Shown: positions 1 through 12,544 of the stretch, one piece after another
How positions within the stretch are numbered: the stretch's first letter is position 1
Layout: each line of letters begins with the position of its first letter
From: Tepidisphaeraceae bacterium
GTDB lineage: Bacteria; Planctomycetota; Phycisphaerae; Tepidisphaerales; Tepidisphaeraceae
Direction of reading: 5' to 3'
NCBI GenBank assembly: GCA_035998445.1
Contig: DASYHQ010000061.1
Coordinates: forward strand, 124,001-188,000
Length of the DNA: 64,000 nucleotides
Made by a program: the position numbers and the translations under genes
The notes under the pieces: generated by a model
What the model saw: the letters and a program-made list of their open reading frames with translations, nothing else
Database searches by the model: none
What the model was told of the DNA's origin: nothing

Positions 1-1040
1 CGGGTGCGGTGCTGAAGATCGAGCAGACGAACACCGATGGCGACGGCTTGGCCGCCGACGACGTGGCATACGTGGTGGTGCCTCCGCCACGAAATTTGGC
101 GGTGTTGTACGTCGATGGGGGCGATGGCAACCCGTTCATCGAGCGGGCGCTGGACAGCCTGGACCTGAAGGACATGAAGCGGCTGACGCCGCAGCAGTAC
201 GAGGCCCAGATCCCGACCGAATTCGATGTCATCGTCTTCGATCGCTACTCGCCCACCGCGCTGCCCCCGGCCGGCAACTTCGTATATCTGGGTGGCGTGC
301 CACCGAACACGAAGCTGACGGCCGAGACGAAGGAGGGCAAGCGCGTGGTGGCGGAGGGGGGCGAGGTGCTCGACTGGAAGCGCGACCACCCGATCCTGCG
401 GCACCTGGTGCTGTCGAAACTCTACGCCGCCGAGATGCTGAGCCTGCAACCGCCGCTGGATGCCGAAGTGCTGATCGAGGGCGTGAACGGGCCCATGCTG
501 GTCCTGTATCGCGAGGGGCGCGGCACGCACCTGGTGGTGTCGTTCGACACGCTGCAGAGCAACTGGCCCACCCGGCCGAGCTTTCCGGTGTTCGTCTACA
601 ACGCGATGCAGTTCCTGGCGCTCGGCACCGACATGAACGTGCGCCAGGCGTATGACCCCGGCGCGTCGCCGGTCATTCCCGCTCAGAACCTGCAGCGGGC
701 GGGTGAAAGCGTTCGCCGGGTGCGGTTGAACGGCCCGGGTGGCTCGCGTGAGATCGACGTGCCACCGACCGGCGAGTTCGCGCTGCCGCCGTTGAACCAG
801 GCCGGCATTTACACGCTGACGCCCGCCGTGCCACAGTTCGAGCAGATCGCGGTGAACCTGGTCGACCCGAGCGAGAGCAACCTGCTCCCCGTCGACACCG
901 CGCCCGGCGGCGTCGGTGAGGCCGTCGCCACCACCAGTGGCCCGGCCCGCACGGAACTGTGGTGGTGGATCATCGCCTGCGTCGGCGTGCCGTTGCTGAT
1001 GATCGAATGGTGGGTGTATACGCGGCGCGTGCACCTGTAG
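1..1040 (+). CDS. BatA/VWA-type membrane protein, C-terminal part (5' truncated by window edge)
   Basis: The reading frame is open from the first full codon (base 3), so the gene begins before the window; the GTG at 9 is internal. The visible 345 residues begin with a beta-rich stretch ending in LAADDVAYVVVPPPR. This is the end of the second domain typical of planctomycete BatA-like proteins with a von Willebrand domain. A Rossmann-like segment follows (LAVLYVDGGDGNPFIERAL), resembling a degenerate glutamine-amidotransferase fold. One C-terminal transmembrane helix (WWWIIACVGVPLLMIEWW) is followed by a short basic tail. Family members sit in the inner membrane next to MoxR ATPases; that context lies outside the window. 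The family is fairly clear, the function is not. Confidence 0.7.
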   Translation, partial: GAVLKIEQTNTDGDGLAADDVAYVVVPPPRNLAVLYVDGGDGNPFIERALDSLDLKDMKRLTPQQYEAQIPTEFDVIVFDRYSPTALPPAGNFVYLGGVPPNTKLTAETKEGKRVVAEGGEVLDWKRDHPILRHLVLSKLYAAEMLSLQPPLDAEVLIEGVNGPMLVLYREGRGTHLVVSFDTLQSNWPTRPSFPVFVYNAMQFLALGTDMNVRQAYDPGASPVIPAQNLQRAGESVRRVRLNGPGGSREIDVPPTGEFALPPLNQAGIYTLTPAVPQFEQIAVNLVDPSESNLLPVDTAPGGVGEAVATTSGPARTELWWWIIACVGVPLLMIEWWVYTRRVHL

Positions 1041-1060
1041 ACCGCGTCTTCCACGTCATT

Positions 1061-1669
1061 CTTCTGTAGGACAGGCATTCCTGCCTGTCTCTCCCCCCGT
1101 ATTTCTTTCTGCTTCCCTTTTGTGGCACAGGCATTCCTGTCTGTGTCTCTTCTCTGTCTTTCCGCCTTTCCGCTGCCGGTGGGGCGGTCCATTCTTGTCT
1201 GTCTCTCTTTCGCTTGTCAGGAAGGAAGAGACGCGAAGACGCGAAGGCGCGAAGGAGGGGGCGAAGGAAAACGAAGGGCGTTGCGCTAATACGACGTCTA
1301 CCGCGCAGCGCGGGCGTAGAGATGGATAGCCTGTTCTTTGACAACCGAATACGCGATGCGGTGGACCGCACCGGCCACCGGATCGACCACCCGATGTTGC
1401 ACAATGGTGCAAAATGGTGCACGGAATCGCAGTTTGTCTTACCCAAACCGCCGTCGCGAGTGGCTTTGTCCTCTTCGCGGTTCTTCGCGTCTGCCCTTTG
1501 CGACCTTCGCGTTCTATTCTGGTGCGCAAGAGAGACAGACAAGAATGTCCGTCCCGCCAAGAGAAGGAAGACAGTAGAGACACAGGCACGAATGCCTGTG
1601 CCACAGAAGAGAGAATACGGGGGGAGAGCGGGGGGAGAGACAGGCAGGAATGCCTGTCCTACAGAAGAG
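1061..1669. repeat. Composite repeat with concentric inverted-repeat shells around a unique core (copy 1)
   Basis: Fills the 660-bp gap between the BatA-like gene and valS; no protein gene is supported. Outer arms are family B (CTTCTGTAGGACAGGCATTC at 1061, inverse ending near 1667). Inside lie a GTGGCACAGGCATTCCTG shell, a GGCGGTCCATTCTTGTC shell and a CTTCGCG-rich shell. Each occurs in inverted order on both sides of a core at about 1283-1452. The core recurs in opposite orientation at about 42108-42266. Confidence 0.85.
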
Positions 1670-1700
1670 CATCCTGCCGGTCTCTCCGCCGCCGATGGTA

Positions 1701-5099
<3,399 letters not shown>

Positions 5100-5354
5100 A
5101 GCGCAGTCCGGCTTTCAATAAAAATCGGCAATCGACAATCGCAAATCGGCAATGAGAATACGGGGGTGGGGTTCAGCCGACAATCGGTCGGACAGAACCC
5201 TATCGTACGACGAGCGTGGGGGCGAGGCGGATCATTCGGATCTTACCTTATCGGCTGCGAAGACACCCGGCAACCCCATGCGCGGTGAAGGCGGCCCCGC
5301 GGCGCAGCTTCCGGCATGGTCAGCGGCGGGGCGGGCTGCTACCGTGGCCGCCCA

Positions 5355-6524
5355 ATGCGGTCGCCGCCGGCGCTTTTGACCATTCTCGCGTTTCTGGCAT
5401 ACGTCAGCCTGGGCTTGCCCGATGCCGTTCCGGGGGTGGCGTGGCCATTTATTCGTGAAACGTTCAAACTGCCGATCAGCTCGCTGGGGACGCTGCTGGT
5501 GACCAGCATGGGGGGGTACCTTGTCGCCAGCTTTTACAGCGGAAGGCTCGTTAACCGCATCGGCGTCGGCGGTGTGCTGGCGGGCAGTGGGGCGTTGATC
5601 GTCGCAGGCATGACGGGGTACGCGCTGGCGCCCAACTGGCCGGTGATGGTGGGGTTCGCCGTCTTCGCGGGGCTGGGGGCCGGGGCGATTGACGCGTCGC
5701 TGAACCTGTACGCCGCCAATCACTTCCGGCCACGGTTGATGGTTTGGCTGCATGGGTGCTGGGGCGTTGGGGCGGTCATCGGGCCGCTCGTGATGACGGC
5801 GATGGTGACCTCGCGCTACGGCTGGCGCGGCGGGTACGCGGTGCTGGCGGTGATGATCGCGGCGCTGTCGATCGCGTTCCTCTTCACGCTTCGCCAGTGG
5901 GACGACGATCCGGAACCGGTAGAAGGCGCCCCGCCCCCGCCCGCCGCAGTCTCGTTCTCGACGGCGCTAACCGACGTGCGCGTCTGGCTGAACGTGCTGC
6001 TCTACTTCTTCTACACCGGACTGGAAATCTCGGTCGGCGCATGGATTACCAGCCTGATGCGCGAGGCCCGCCATGTGCCCGAAGCCCAAGCCGGCACGGC
6101 GACCGCGTTCTACTTCGCCAGCATTACGGCAGGGCGGTTCGTGATCGGGTCGATCGCCAACCGCGTGCCGTCGGAACTGATCGTGCGCGCCGCGACCTGG
6201 CTGGCACCGCTGGTGATTCTGCTGATCTGGCTGCCCAAATCGTACAGCATCAACGTCGTCGCCCTCATGCTGCTGGGATTCCTGATCTCCCCGCTGTTCC
6301 CCCTGTGGATGTCCCTGACGCCCGTGCGATTAGGCCCCGCAGTCACCGCCCACGCGGTGGGCCTGCAGATGGCGGCCGCGAGTTTGGGCATGTCCCTGAT
6401 CCCCGGCGCCCTCGGCTACATCGCCCGCTGGCAGGGCTTAGAGGCCATCCCGATCGCGTTCCTGGCGCTGGCGCTCATCGTGCTGACCATCCACGAGTTC
6501 GCGAGGCGGATGACGGTGCGGTAG
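5355..6524 (+). CDS. Major facilitator superfamily transporter
   Basis: 389-residue integral membrane protein with about twelve hydrophobic helices, split into two halves by a charged loop (DDDPEPVEGAPPPP, about residues 190-205). The first helix follows immediately after MRSPPALLTILAFLAYVSLG. The conserved loop between helices 2 and 3 reads GRLVNRIGVG. The overall look is that of the FucP/sugar-proton symporter-like branch of MFS; the substrate cannot be read from sequence. I chose the ATG at 5355 because the upstream in-frame residues (13 codons from 5316) are Gly/Arg-rich and do not resemble the family. It stands alone between valS (divergent) and a repeat-filled gap. Confidence 0.88.
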   Translation: MRSPPALLTILAFLAYVSLGLPDAVPGVAWPFIRETFKLPISSLGTLLVTSMGGYLVASFYSGRLVNRIGVGGVLAGSGALIVAGMTGYALAPNWPVMVGFAVFAGLGAGAIDASLNLYAANHFRPRLMVWLHGCWGVGAVIGPLVMTAMVTSRYGWRGGYAVLAVMIAALSIAFLFTLRQWDDDPEPVEGAPPPPAAVSFSTALTDVRVWLNVLLYFFYTGLEISVGAWITSLMREARHVPEAQAGTATAFYFASITAGRFVIGSIANRVPSELIVRAATWLAPLVILLIWLPKSYSINVVALMLLGFLISPLFPLWMSLTPVRLGPAVTAHAVGLQMAAASLGMSLIPGALGYIARWQGLEAIPIAFLALALIVLTIHEFARRMTVR

Positions 6525-6542
6525 GGGAGCGTGGGCTTCAAT

Positions 6543-6828
6543 CTTCTGTAGGACCGGCATTCTTGCCTGTCTCTCCCCGAATTTTCCAGAATCAAAATCC
6601 CAAGCCCCAATGGCCAAACAAATGACCAAGCACCAAATCACAATCGGAAAGACTCCCTGCTCTTGTGTCTGCCTCTGTGCTCTCCGTGTCCTCTGTGGTT
6701 CAACCTCTTCTTCGCGCTACCCTTCGCGACTCCTTCGCGGCCTTCGCGTCTAACTCTTCTGCATTGAATACGGGGGGAGAAGCAGACAGGGGGGAGAGAC
6801 AGGCAGGAATGCCTGTCCTACAGAAGAG
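6543..6828. repeat. Mosaic repeat cluster (family B arms plus three modules)
   Basis: The 441-bp gap 6525-6965 holds no gene. In order: a family B left arm (6543), an AATCCCAAGCCCCAATG module, a CTCTGTGTCCTCTGTGG module, a CCTTCGCGACTCCTTCGCGG module, and a family B right arm (GACAGGCAGGAATGCCTGTC near 6800). The last four modules recur in the same order at 34486-34712 and, less the TTCGCG module, at 20068-20222. Confidence 0.88.
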
Positions 6829-6965
6829 CGCACCGGGGGGTGCTATCGAAAACCTGACATCTGGCAGATCCGAAATTGACAGTCACCCGTACCCCCGTTA
6901 ACGTCGCCCCACAGTTCAGAGTTGGCCCTGGCCACCGTTCGAACGGCCATTGAAAGGCGCGACTT

Positions 6966-7709
6966 TTGGCTGCGATCGTCGTCATCCCGGCACGTTACGG
7001 CTCTACCCGCTTTCCCGCCAAAATTCTCGCCGCAGAGACCGGCAGGCCGCTCGTTCAACACGTGGTAGACCGCGCCAAACGCTGCAAACGCGTCCGTGAG
7101 GTGCTGGTGGCGACGGACGACCCCCGCATCGTCGATGCGTTGCGGCCGTTCGAGACGAGTTGCGTGATGACCTCGCCGGCCCACCCCAGCGGCACCGACC
7201 GCATCGCGGAAGTGGCGGCCAACCGGCAGGACAACGGCGACGACATCATCGTCAACGTGCAGGGGGACGAACCGGAAATCGAGCCGGAGACGATTGATGC
7301 GCTCATCGAACGCCTGGAAACATCGCAAGACGACATGGCGACCGCGGCCACGCTGTTTCGGAATGATGCGGACGTGGCCAACCCCAACCTCGTGAAGGTC
7401 GTGATGGGGTTGGACGGGCGGGCGGTCTATTTCTCGCGCAGCCCGATCCCGTTTCGGCGCGAGGCGACCTTTTCCGAGAACGCGGCGTACTACTTGCATC
7501 TGGGCATATACGCGTACCGACGCGACTTCCTGTTAAAGTACGCCGCCTGGCCACCCACGCCCTTGGAACAGACCGAAAAGCTCGAGCAATTGCGTGCCTT
7601 GGAGCACGGCTGTTCGATGTACGTGCACGTCGTGAACCGCGCGACGCACGGGGTGGATACGAAGGAACAGTACGACGCGTTTGTCAGACGATTTAAGGAG
7701 GGTCATTAG
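6966..7709 (+). CDS. kdsB: 3-deoxy-manno-octulosonate cytidylyltransferase (CMP-Kdo synthetase)
   Basis: Cytoplasmic enzyme that joins CTP and Kdo to give CMP-Kdo, the activated sugar for the first step of the LPS inner core. The 247-residue length is typical. Diagnostic motifs are the nucleotide-binding IPARYGSTRFPAK (7-19), SGTDRI (75-80) and NVQGDEP (97-103, with the metal-binding aspartate). The start is TTG at 6966, because the conserved N-terminal strand AAIVVIPAR begins directly after it and no ATG precedes it. pyrG, which makes the CTP substrate, follows 79 bp downstream in the same direction, so co-expression is plausible. Presence of this gene implies a Kdo-containing outer membrane. 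Confidence 0.96.
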   Translation: MAAIVVIPARYGSTRFPAKILAAETGRPLVQHVVDRAKRCKRVREVLVATDDPRIVDALRPFETSCVMTSPAHPSGTDRIAEVAANRQDNGDDIIVNVQGDEPEIEPETIDALIERLETSQDDMATAATLFRNDADVANPNLVKVVMGLDGRAVYFSRSPIPFRREATFSENAAYYLHLGIYAYRRDFLLKYAAWPPTPLEQTEKLEQLRALEHGCSMYVHVVNRATHGVDTKEQYDAFVRRFKEGH

Positions 7710-7785
7710 TCATCGGTCATTCGTCACTCGTCCGGAAGAGATCGTCTTTCGCTAGTGACCAATGACCAATGACCAGTGACTAACA
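7709..7785. repeat. Short inverted repeat of GTCATTGGTCA-type units
   Basis: The gap between kdsB and pyrG is almost wholly an imperfect palindrome. Its left side is TAGTCATCGGTCATTCGTCA and its right side AGTGACCAATGACCAATGAC. It would form a hairpin in a kdsB-pyrG transcript. Confidence 0.75.
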
Positions 7786-7788
7786 AAA

Positions 7789-9549
7789 ATGAGCAACGAA
7801 GAACTACTCGCCAAGATCGGTCAATCGAACGCGGCCGACGAGACCGAGTTTTACACGCCGATGCCACCGGGCTACCGCAAGGGCCATCACAAGTACGTGA
7901 TCGTCGTCGGCACCGTCATGAGCGGGCTGGGCAAGGGCATCTTCAGCTCGTCGCTCGCCAAGCTGATGAAGGACAAGGGGATGGTCGTCGCGCCGATCAA
8001 GATGGAGGGGTACCTCAACATCGACAGCGGCACGCTCAACCCGTACCGGCATGGCGAGGTGTTCGTGCTGGACGACGGCATGGAGACCGACATGGATCTG
8101 GGCACCTACGAGCGCCTGCTCGACCAGAACCTGGGGGCGGCCAACTTTACCACCAACGGGCAGATTCTGTCGGCCGTGCTGAAGAAGGAACGCGAGGGGG
8201 GCTACCTCGGCCGCGACGTGCAGGTCATCCCGCACGTGGTGGGCGAGGTGAAACTGAAGCTGCGCGAACTGGCGGCCAAGAGCAACGCCGACGTCGTCTT
8301 TGTCGAGGTCGGTGGCACGGTCGGCGACTACGAGAACTCGTTCTACCTGGAGGCCTGCCGTCAGCTGGCGTACGAGGAGGGGGAAGGGTCGGTCATCTTC
8401 GTCGCCCTTACGTACGTGCTGGAACCGGGCGCCCTTGGCGAGCAGAAGAGCAAGGCGGCGCAGCTGGGCATCAAGCGGTTGATGGAGGTCGGCATCATGC
8501 CGCACATCATCACGTGCCGCGCGAGCAACCCGGTGAAGGAGAAGGTCCGCGAGAAGATATCGATGTACACGAACGTGCCGATGAAGCGCGTCATCACGAT
8601 GCACGACGTCGACAGCATCTACTCGATCCCCGAAAGTTTGCGCGAGGCCGGCATCGACCGAGAAGTGCTGACGCTGCTGGACCTGCACGACCGCGTGAAC
8701 CAGCGCAACGAGGACCAGGCGCGCATGAAGTGGCGCTGGTTCAGCGAGAACATCGGTAAGGCCAAGAAGGACATCACGCTTGCCGTCACCGGAAAGTACG
8801 TCAGCCTGCGCGACGCCTACGCCAGCATCATCAAGGCCGGCGAACACTGCGGCGTGCACCTCGGCGTGAACGTGAACTTCAAGTGGCTCGACACCACCGC
8901 GATCGACCCGGCGAATGTCGTCAAACGCCTCGGTGACTGCCACGGCATCATCGTGCCCGGCGGGTTCGGCATTCGCGGCACCGAGGGCAAGATCGAGTGC
9001 ATTCGCTACGCCCGTGAAGCCAAGGTGCCGTACCTGGGCCTCTGCCTGGGCTTCCAGATGGCGGTGATCGAGTACGCGCGCAACGTCATCGGCATCAAGG
9101 ACGCCAACAGCACCGAGTTCGCCCCCGGCTGTCGCAACGCGCTGATCGACATTTTGCCCGAGCAGAAGAAGATCGAAGGCCTCGGCGGCAACATGCGCCT
9201 GGGTGGCAAGGACGTGCTGATCAAGCAGGGCACGCTGGCCGCCCGCTTGTTCAACAACGCCGAGAAGATCCGCCTGCGCTTCCGCCATCGGTACGAGGTC
9301 GACCCGCAGTACGTGGCGCAACTGGAAGAGGCCGGCATGATCTTCAGCGGCAAGGCGCCCGACTACCCGATCATGCAGATCCTGGAGCTGTCGCAGGACG
9401 TGCATCCGTACTTCATCGGCACCCAGGCCCACCCCGAGCTGACCAGCCGCCCATTGACGCCCCAACCGCTGTTCATGGGCCTGGTCAAAGCCGCCATGGA
9501 ATACGCCGACAAGGGCGGCGTCCCCGAACGCGAGAAGCAGACGGTTTAA
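7789..9549 (+). CDS. pyrG: CTP synthase
   Basis: Converts UTP to CTP with glutamine as nitrogen donor (last step of pyrimidine nucleotide synthesis). The N-terminal synthetase domain has the P-loop GTVMSGLGKGIF (41-52) and the IDSGTLNPYRHGEVFVLDDG region. The C-terminal class I glutamine amidotransferase domain has nucleophile Cys419 (GLCLGFQ) and the His548/Glu550 pair (AHPE). At 586 residues it is somewhat longer than the usual 535-550, because of an N-terminal extension of about 30 residues. The P-loop begins GTVM instead of the common GGVV. Its place right after kdsB fits the CTP need of Kdo activation. Confidence 0.97.
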   Translation: MSNEELLAKIGQSNAADETEFYTPMPPGYRKGHHKYVIVVGTVMSGLGKGIFSSSLAKLMKDKGMVVAPIKMEGYLNIDSGTLNPYRHGEVFVLDDGMETDMDLGTYERLLDQNLGAANFTTNGQILSAVLKKEREGGYLGRDVQVIPHVVGEVKLKLRELAAKSNADVVFVEVGGTVGDYENSFYLEACRQLAYEEGEGSVIFVALTYVLEPGALGEQKSKAAQLGIKRLMEVGIMPHIITCRASNPVKEKVREKISMYTNVPMKRVITMHDVDSIYSIPESLREAGIDREVLTLLDLHDRVNQRNEDQARMKWRWFSENIGKAKKDITLAVTGKYVSLRDAYASIIKAGEHCGVHLGVNVNFKWLDTTAIDPANVVKRLGDCHGIIVPGGFGIRGTEGKIECIRYAREAKVPYLGLCLGFQMAVIEYARNVIGIKDANSTEFAPGCRNALIDILPEQKKIEGLGGNMRLGGKDVLIKQGTLAARLFNNAEKIRLRFRHRYEVDPQYVAQLEEAGMIFSGKAPDYPIMQILELSQDVHPYFIGTQAHPELTSRPLTPQPLFMGLVKAAMEYADKGGVPEREKQTV

Positions 9550-9555
9550 CTCGTT

Positions 9556-9672
9556 TTTAACGCAGAGGCGCAGAGCAGCACGCCGAGTACGCAGAGGAAG
9601 AAGAAGCCAGGCAAAAAGGGCTTTGTCTTCCTCTGCGTCACTCTGCGCGTTTCTCTGCGCCTCTGCGTTGAA
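9556..9672. repeat. Inverted repeat of CTCTGCG-rich sequence
   Basis: Between the convergent pyrG and desulfurase-like genes, CGCAGAGGCGCAGAG on the left faces CTCTGCGCCTCTGCG on the right. A long G:C-rich stem could act as a shared transcription end; there is no clear U-tract. Confidence 0.7.
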
Positions 9673-9677
9673 CCGAT

Positions 9678-10883
9678 CTATCGAGAGACGCCGGTCATGG
9701 CGACTTCGGCCAAAGCGTCGGTGGCGAAGCGGACGTCCTGCTTGCTCAGGAAGGGGCCGAAGCTGAAGCGGGTGGTGCCGCCGGTGGCGACGGTGCCGAT
9801 GGCGGTGTGGGCGAGGGGGGCGCAGTGGATGCCGCTGCGGGTGAGGATGCCGTAGTGGGTTTCGAGGATCGCCGACAGTTCGTGCGGGTCGAGGCCATCG
9901 ATGCGGACGCTGAAGACACCGATGCGGTCGCGGACGCCTTGGGGGCCGTAGTAGGTCAGGCCGTCGATCTCGCTGACGCCTTCGATGAAGGTGCGGACGA
10001 GGTCGAGGTCGTGGGCGTGGATCGCAGCGACCGTCTTCTCAAGCACGTAGCGGACGCCTTCGCTCAGGCCGGCGATGCCGATCGCGTTGTGGCTGCCGGG
10101 CTCGTACTTGTCGGGCATAAAGTCGGGTTGCGTGTCGTGCTCGCTGACGGAGCCAGTGCCCCCCTCCTTCAGCGGGCGCAGGATCTTTTCCAAGCCCGGT
10201 CGGATGTAGAGGAAGCCGGTGCCGAGCGGGCCGAGCAGCGCCTTGTGTCCCGGGGCGGCCAAGAGATCGATGCAGTCGGTTTGCACGTCGATCGGCAGGT
10301 GCCCGACGGACTGGGCGGCGTCGACGATGAACGGCACCGCCGCCTCGCGGGCGATCTGGCCGATGGCCCGGATGTTCTGCACGGTGCCAGTGACGTTGCT
10401 GACGTGCGTGATCGCGATCAACTTCGTGTCCCGCCGAACGGCCTTGCGGATGGCGTCGGGGTCGACCAGGCCGGTCTTCGGATCGACCGCGACGCGCGTC
10501 TGTTCGCACCAGCCGCGCTCGGCGAGGGCGTTTAAGGGTCGCAGGATCGAGTTGTGGTCGATGTGCGTGCAGATCGCGTGGCTCGACTTGGGCGTGGGGT
10601 CGATCAGGCCCTTGATGGCGAGGTTCAGAGCGTCGGAGCAATTCAGCGTGAAGATGACGTGCTCAGCCCGCTCGCCGTTGATGAGCGTATTGATGCGCTT
10701 GCGACAGTCGTGCAGAAGACGCGCCGATTCCACCGCCTCGGCGTAGGCGCCGCGACCGGCGCTGGCGCCGATCTCGGTCGCGTAACGCGTCATTGCCTCG
10801 ATTACGCCACTGGGCTTGGGAAAGCTGGTGGCGGCGTTGTCGAGGTACAGGCGGCGCGGGGCAAAATCAGGTACGGCACTCAT
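9678..10883 (-). CDS. Class V aminotransferase / cysteine desulfurase family protein
   Basis: 401-residue PLP-dependent fold-type I enzyme. Seen: the N-terminal LYLDNAATSFPKP (12-24) typical of the desulfurase branch, the PLP-contacting FIVDAAQSVGH (185-195, Asp188), and the Schiff-base lysine Lys214 in APGHKALLGPLGTGF. Near the C terminus, RSGIHCAPLAHTAIG supplies a cysteine at the usual position of the sulfur-accepting residue. The sequence resembles the subgroup annotated as cysteine desulfurase family protein more than housekeeping IscS/SufS. No iron-sulfur scaffold gene adjoins it, so sulfur donation to a specific pathway is inference. Confidence 0.85.
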   Translation of the reverse strand: MSAVPDFAPRRLYLDNAATSFPKPSGVIEAMTRYATEIGASAGRGAYAEAVESARLLHDCRKRINTLINGERAEHVIFTLNCSDALNLAIKGLIDPTPKSSHAICTHIDHNSILRPLNALAERGWCEQTRVAVDPKTGLVDPDAIRKAVRRDTKLIAITHVSNVTGTVQNIRAIGQIAREAAVPFIVDAAQSVGHLPIDVQTDCIDLLAAPGHKALLGPLGTGFLYIRPGLEKILRPLKEGGTGSVSEHDTQPDFMPDKYEPGSHNAIGIAGLSEGVRYVLEKTVAAIHAHDLDLVRTFIEGVSEIDGLTYYGPQGVRDRIGVFSVRIDGLDPHELSAILETHYGILTRSGIHCAPLAHTAIGTVATGGTTRFSFGPFLSKQDVRFATDALAEVAMTGVSR

Positions 10884-10987
10884 CGGGCCAAATCATAGGC
10901 CGATGGACGGTTGGGGGGAAGGTGAGGAGATGAAGCCGGAAGGACGGAGCCTGGATGGCGGGCAGAACGCCGCCCAATGCCAAACCT

Positions 10988-11091
10988 GTCATCCCGAGGG
11001 GAGCGGTAGCGACCCGAGGGATCTCGAAAGACGGAGACGCTTAAGCCAATGGGCGATCCCTCAGGTCGCTACCGCTCCCTTCGGGATGACA
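10988..11091. repeat. Family C palindromic element
   Basis: Starts GTCATCCCGAGGGGAGCGGT and ends with the reverse complement (CGCTCCCTTCGGGATGAC). The central arms are GGGATCTCGA and CGATCCCTC. At least six further copies lie in the window. Confidence 0.92.
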
Positions 11092-11120
11092 CGGGTTGCC
11101 GGGGCCGCGTCTACGCCTCA

Positions 11121-11765
11121 TCAACGCGTCGCCACGCGCGCACTACGCCGCAGGGCCAGTATTCCAATGGCCAGCAGCGCCAAACTGCTGGGTTCGGGGA
11201 CCGCCGTCTCGGGGAATTCGATTGGCGTGGTGGCGGTGGCCAGCGGCGCGGCGATCGGGGTGGAGCCGAGGAACGACGGGCCGTCGGCCCCAACACCAAG
11301 CACGAAAGGGCTAAACGCTGGCGTGGCGAGGTCGCCTGTGGGGGCGTCACCATCAAAGGTGAGGCCCTTGCCGGTGATCTCCGGCAGGAACCGCTGCACG
11401 CCACCATTGCCACCGGGCAGTGAATCAGGCATCGCCGCGGGGGTCGAACGGGCGGGGGACCATTCGATCAACGGGCCGGGGACGGACGGGAACGTCAGCC
11501 CGTCGGTCACGCTGGGCATCCGCGGGGGCGGGCTCACGCGGATGGCCGAGCTGAAGAGCGTGGGCTTGGCGGCTTGGTCGAAAAACGAAGCCTGCATCGC
11601 AAGCGGGTCGACCGATTCGACGGCGGCGGGCTCGTTGGACCACGGGGAGGTCGTGTCGACGATCGCCACGGGTTCGATCGACAGGGCCGGCTGGACCCCG
11701 TCGGCCACCTCGTTGGCGATCGCGGTGGTGGCGAGCAGGAGCACGATGGTCTTGGTGTAACGCAT
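11121..11765 (-). CDS. PEP-CTERM sorting-signal protein
   Basis: 214-residue exported protein of unknown function. A signal peptide is seen at the N terminus (MRYTKTIVLLLATTAIANEV). The C terminus is the classic PEP-CTERM tripartite signal: VPEPSSLALLAIGILALRRS, that is a PEP motif, a hydrophobic helix and an Arg-rich end. Such signals are processed by exosortase at the membrane, usually in bacteria that make exopolysaccharide. The body is rich in Pro/Ser/Thr with no recognised domain. It is short for the class and may be a surface or matrix component. The flanking genes do not suggest a specific role. Confidence 0.85.
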   Translation of the reverse strand: MRYTKTIVLLLATTAIANEVADGVQPALSIEPVAIVDTTSPWSNEPAAVESVDPLAMQASFFDQAAKPTLFSSAIRVSPPPRMPSVTDGLTFPSVPGPLIEWSPARSTPAAMPDSLPGGNGGVQRFLPEITGKGLTFDGDAPTGDLATPAFSPFVLGVGADGPSFLGSTPIAAPLATATTPIEFPETAVPEPSSLALLAIGILALRRSARVATR

Positions 11766-12085
11766 GATTCGGGCGGCGATCCAACCCCAAGCCGGTCGCC
11801 GCTCCGAGTTTCGTATCGTCTAGTGGGTGGGGGGTGTTAACTGGAGGACATGAGAATCTGGAGAAAAAGTGCTGACAGCGTAGTTGAGGCCGGATTATCG
11901 GGCATCCAGTAGGGATGGCGGTGTCCACTAACGAGCTGAGCGAGCGTGGCTGGCGTGCCACCGGCGTCGGTGGTCCTTCGCTTGCGTCGGTGGTCAGAAC
12001 GGGTTAAATTCTCCGCCCCTGTTCTGGCTGACGCTGCGCGACCTTTTCGCACGGCGCACGCTGGGACCGTTTGGAGCCGTATCCC
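11766..12085. other. Intergenic region between divergent genes, no feature recognised
   Basis: 320 bp separating the PEP-CTERM gene (minus) from rpmE2 (plus). It must hold both promoters, but I cannot name convincing boxes. A short direct repeat GCGTCGGTGGTC occurs twice around 11967-11995. Confidence 0.4.
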
Positions 12086-12379
12086 ATGAAAAAGAATGTT
12101 CATCCGAAGTACCGTCCGGTCGTGTTCCAGGACAACGGCGCCGGTTTCGCGTTCCTGACGCGTTCGACCATGCAGACGCGCGACACGATCAAGTGGGAAG
12201 ATGGCAACGAGTACCCGCTGATCAAGGTCGACATCAGCTCGGCCAGCCACCCGTTCTTCACCGGCAAGCAGATGTTCATCGACACCGCCGGTCGTGTGGA
12301 ACGCTTCAGCAAGAAGTTCGGCGGCACCTACAGCTTCCAGAAGGGTGCCGCTCCCGCGGCCGCCCCGGCGAAGAAGTAA
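12086..12379 (+). CDS. rpmE2: 50S ribosomal protein L31, type B
   Basis: 97-residue ribosomal protein of the central protuberance. [16 protein letters not shown] at the start and the [10 protein letters not shown]...[12 protein letters not shown] block are diagnostic. The CxxC zinc ligands of type A L31 are absent, so this is the zinc-independent C- form. In many bacteria that form is exchanged for the zinc form under zinc shortage; whether a zinc form exists elsewhere is unknown. An Ala/Pro/Lys tail ends the protein. The start is the ATG at 12086, five codons inside the longest frame, because homology begins with MKKN. Confidence 0.95.
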   Translation: MKKNVHPKYRPVVFQDNGAGFAFLTRSTMQTRDTIKWEDGNEYPLIKVDISSASHPFFTGKQMFIDTAGRVERFSKKFGGTYSFQKGAAPAAAPAKK

Positions 12380-12410
12380 AACGACGACGCTTTCGTCGTT
12401 CCCCGTTGTT
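12380..12410 (+). terminator. Hairpin downstream of rpmE2
   Basis: ACGACGA (12381) pairs with TCGTCGT (12393) directly after the stop codon. The U-tract is weak. A second larger stem (GGGTGGAAGGC... / ...GTCTTCCACCC) follows at about 12434-12510. Confidence 0.4.
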
Positions 12411-12544
12411 GGCTTCATCCGTATAACCACGAGGGTGGAAGGCGGAAGACTGCAGATGACGATCGGGCCGTAAGGTCCGGGTCGCGTCTGGCGTCTTCGT
12501 CTTCCACCCTTGTTGTCGTTCGCGTTGACGTTGTACCCATCATT

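Noticed and set aside
7804-9465. 553-residue open frame on the minus strand
   Set aside because: Complete shadow of pyrG caused by high GC third positions; composition is His/Val/Asp-rich without any family similarity.
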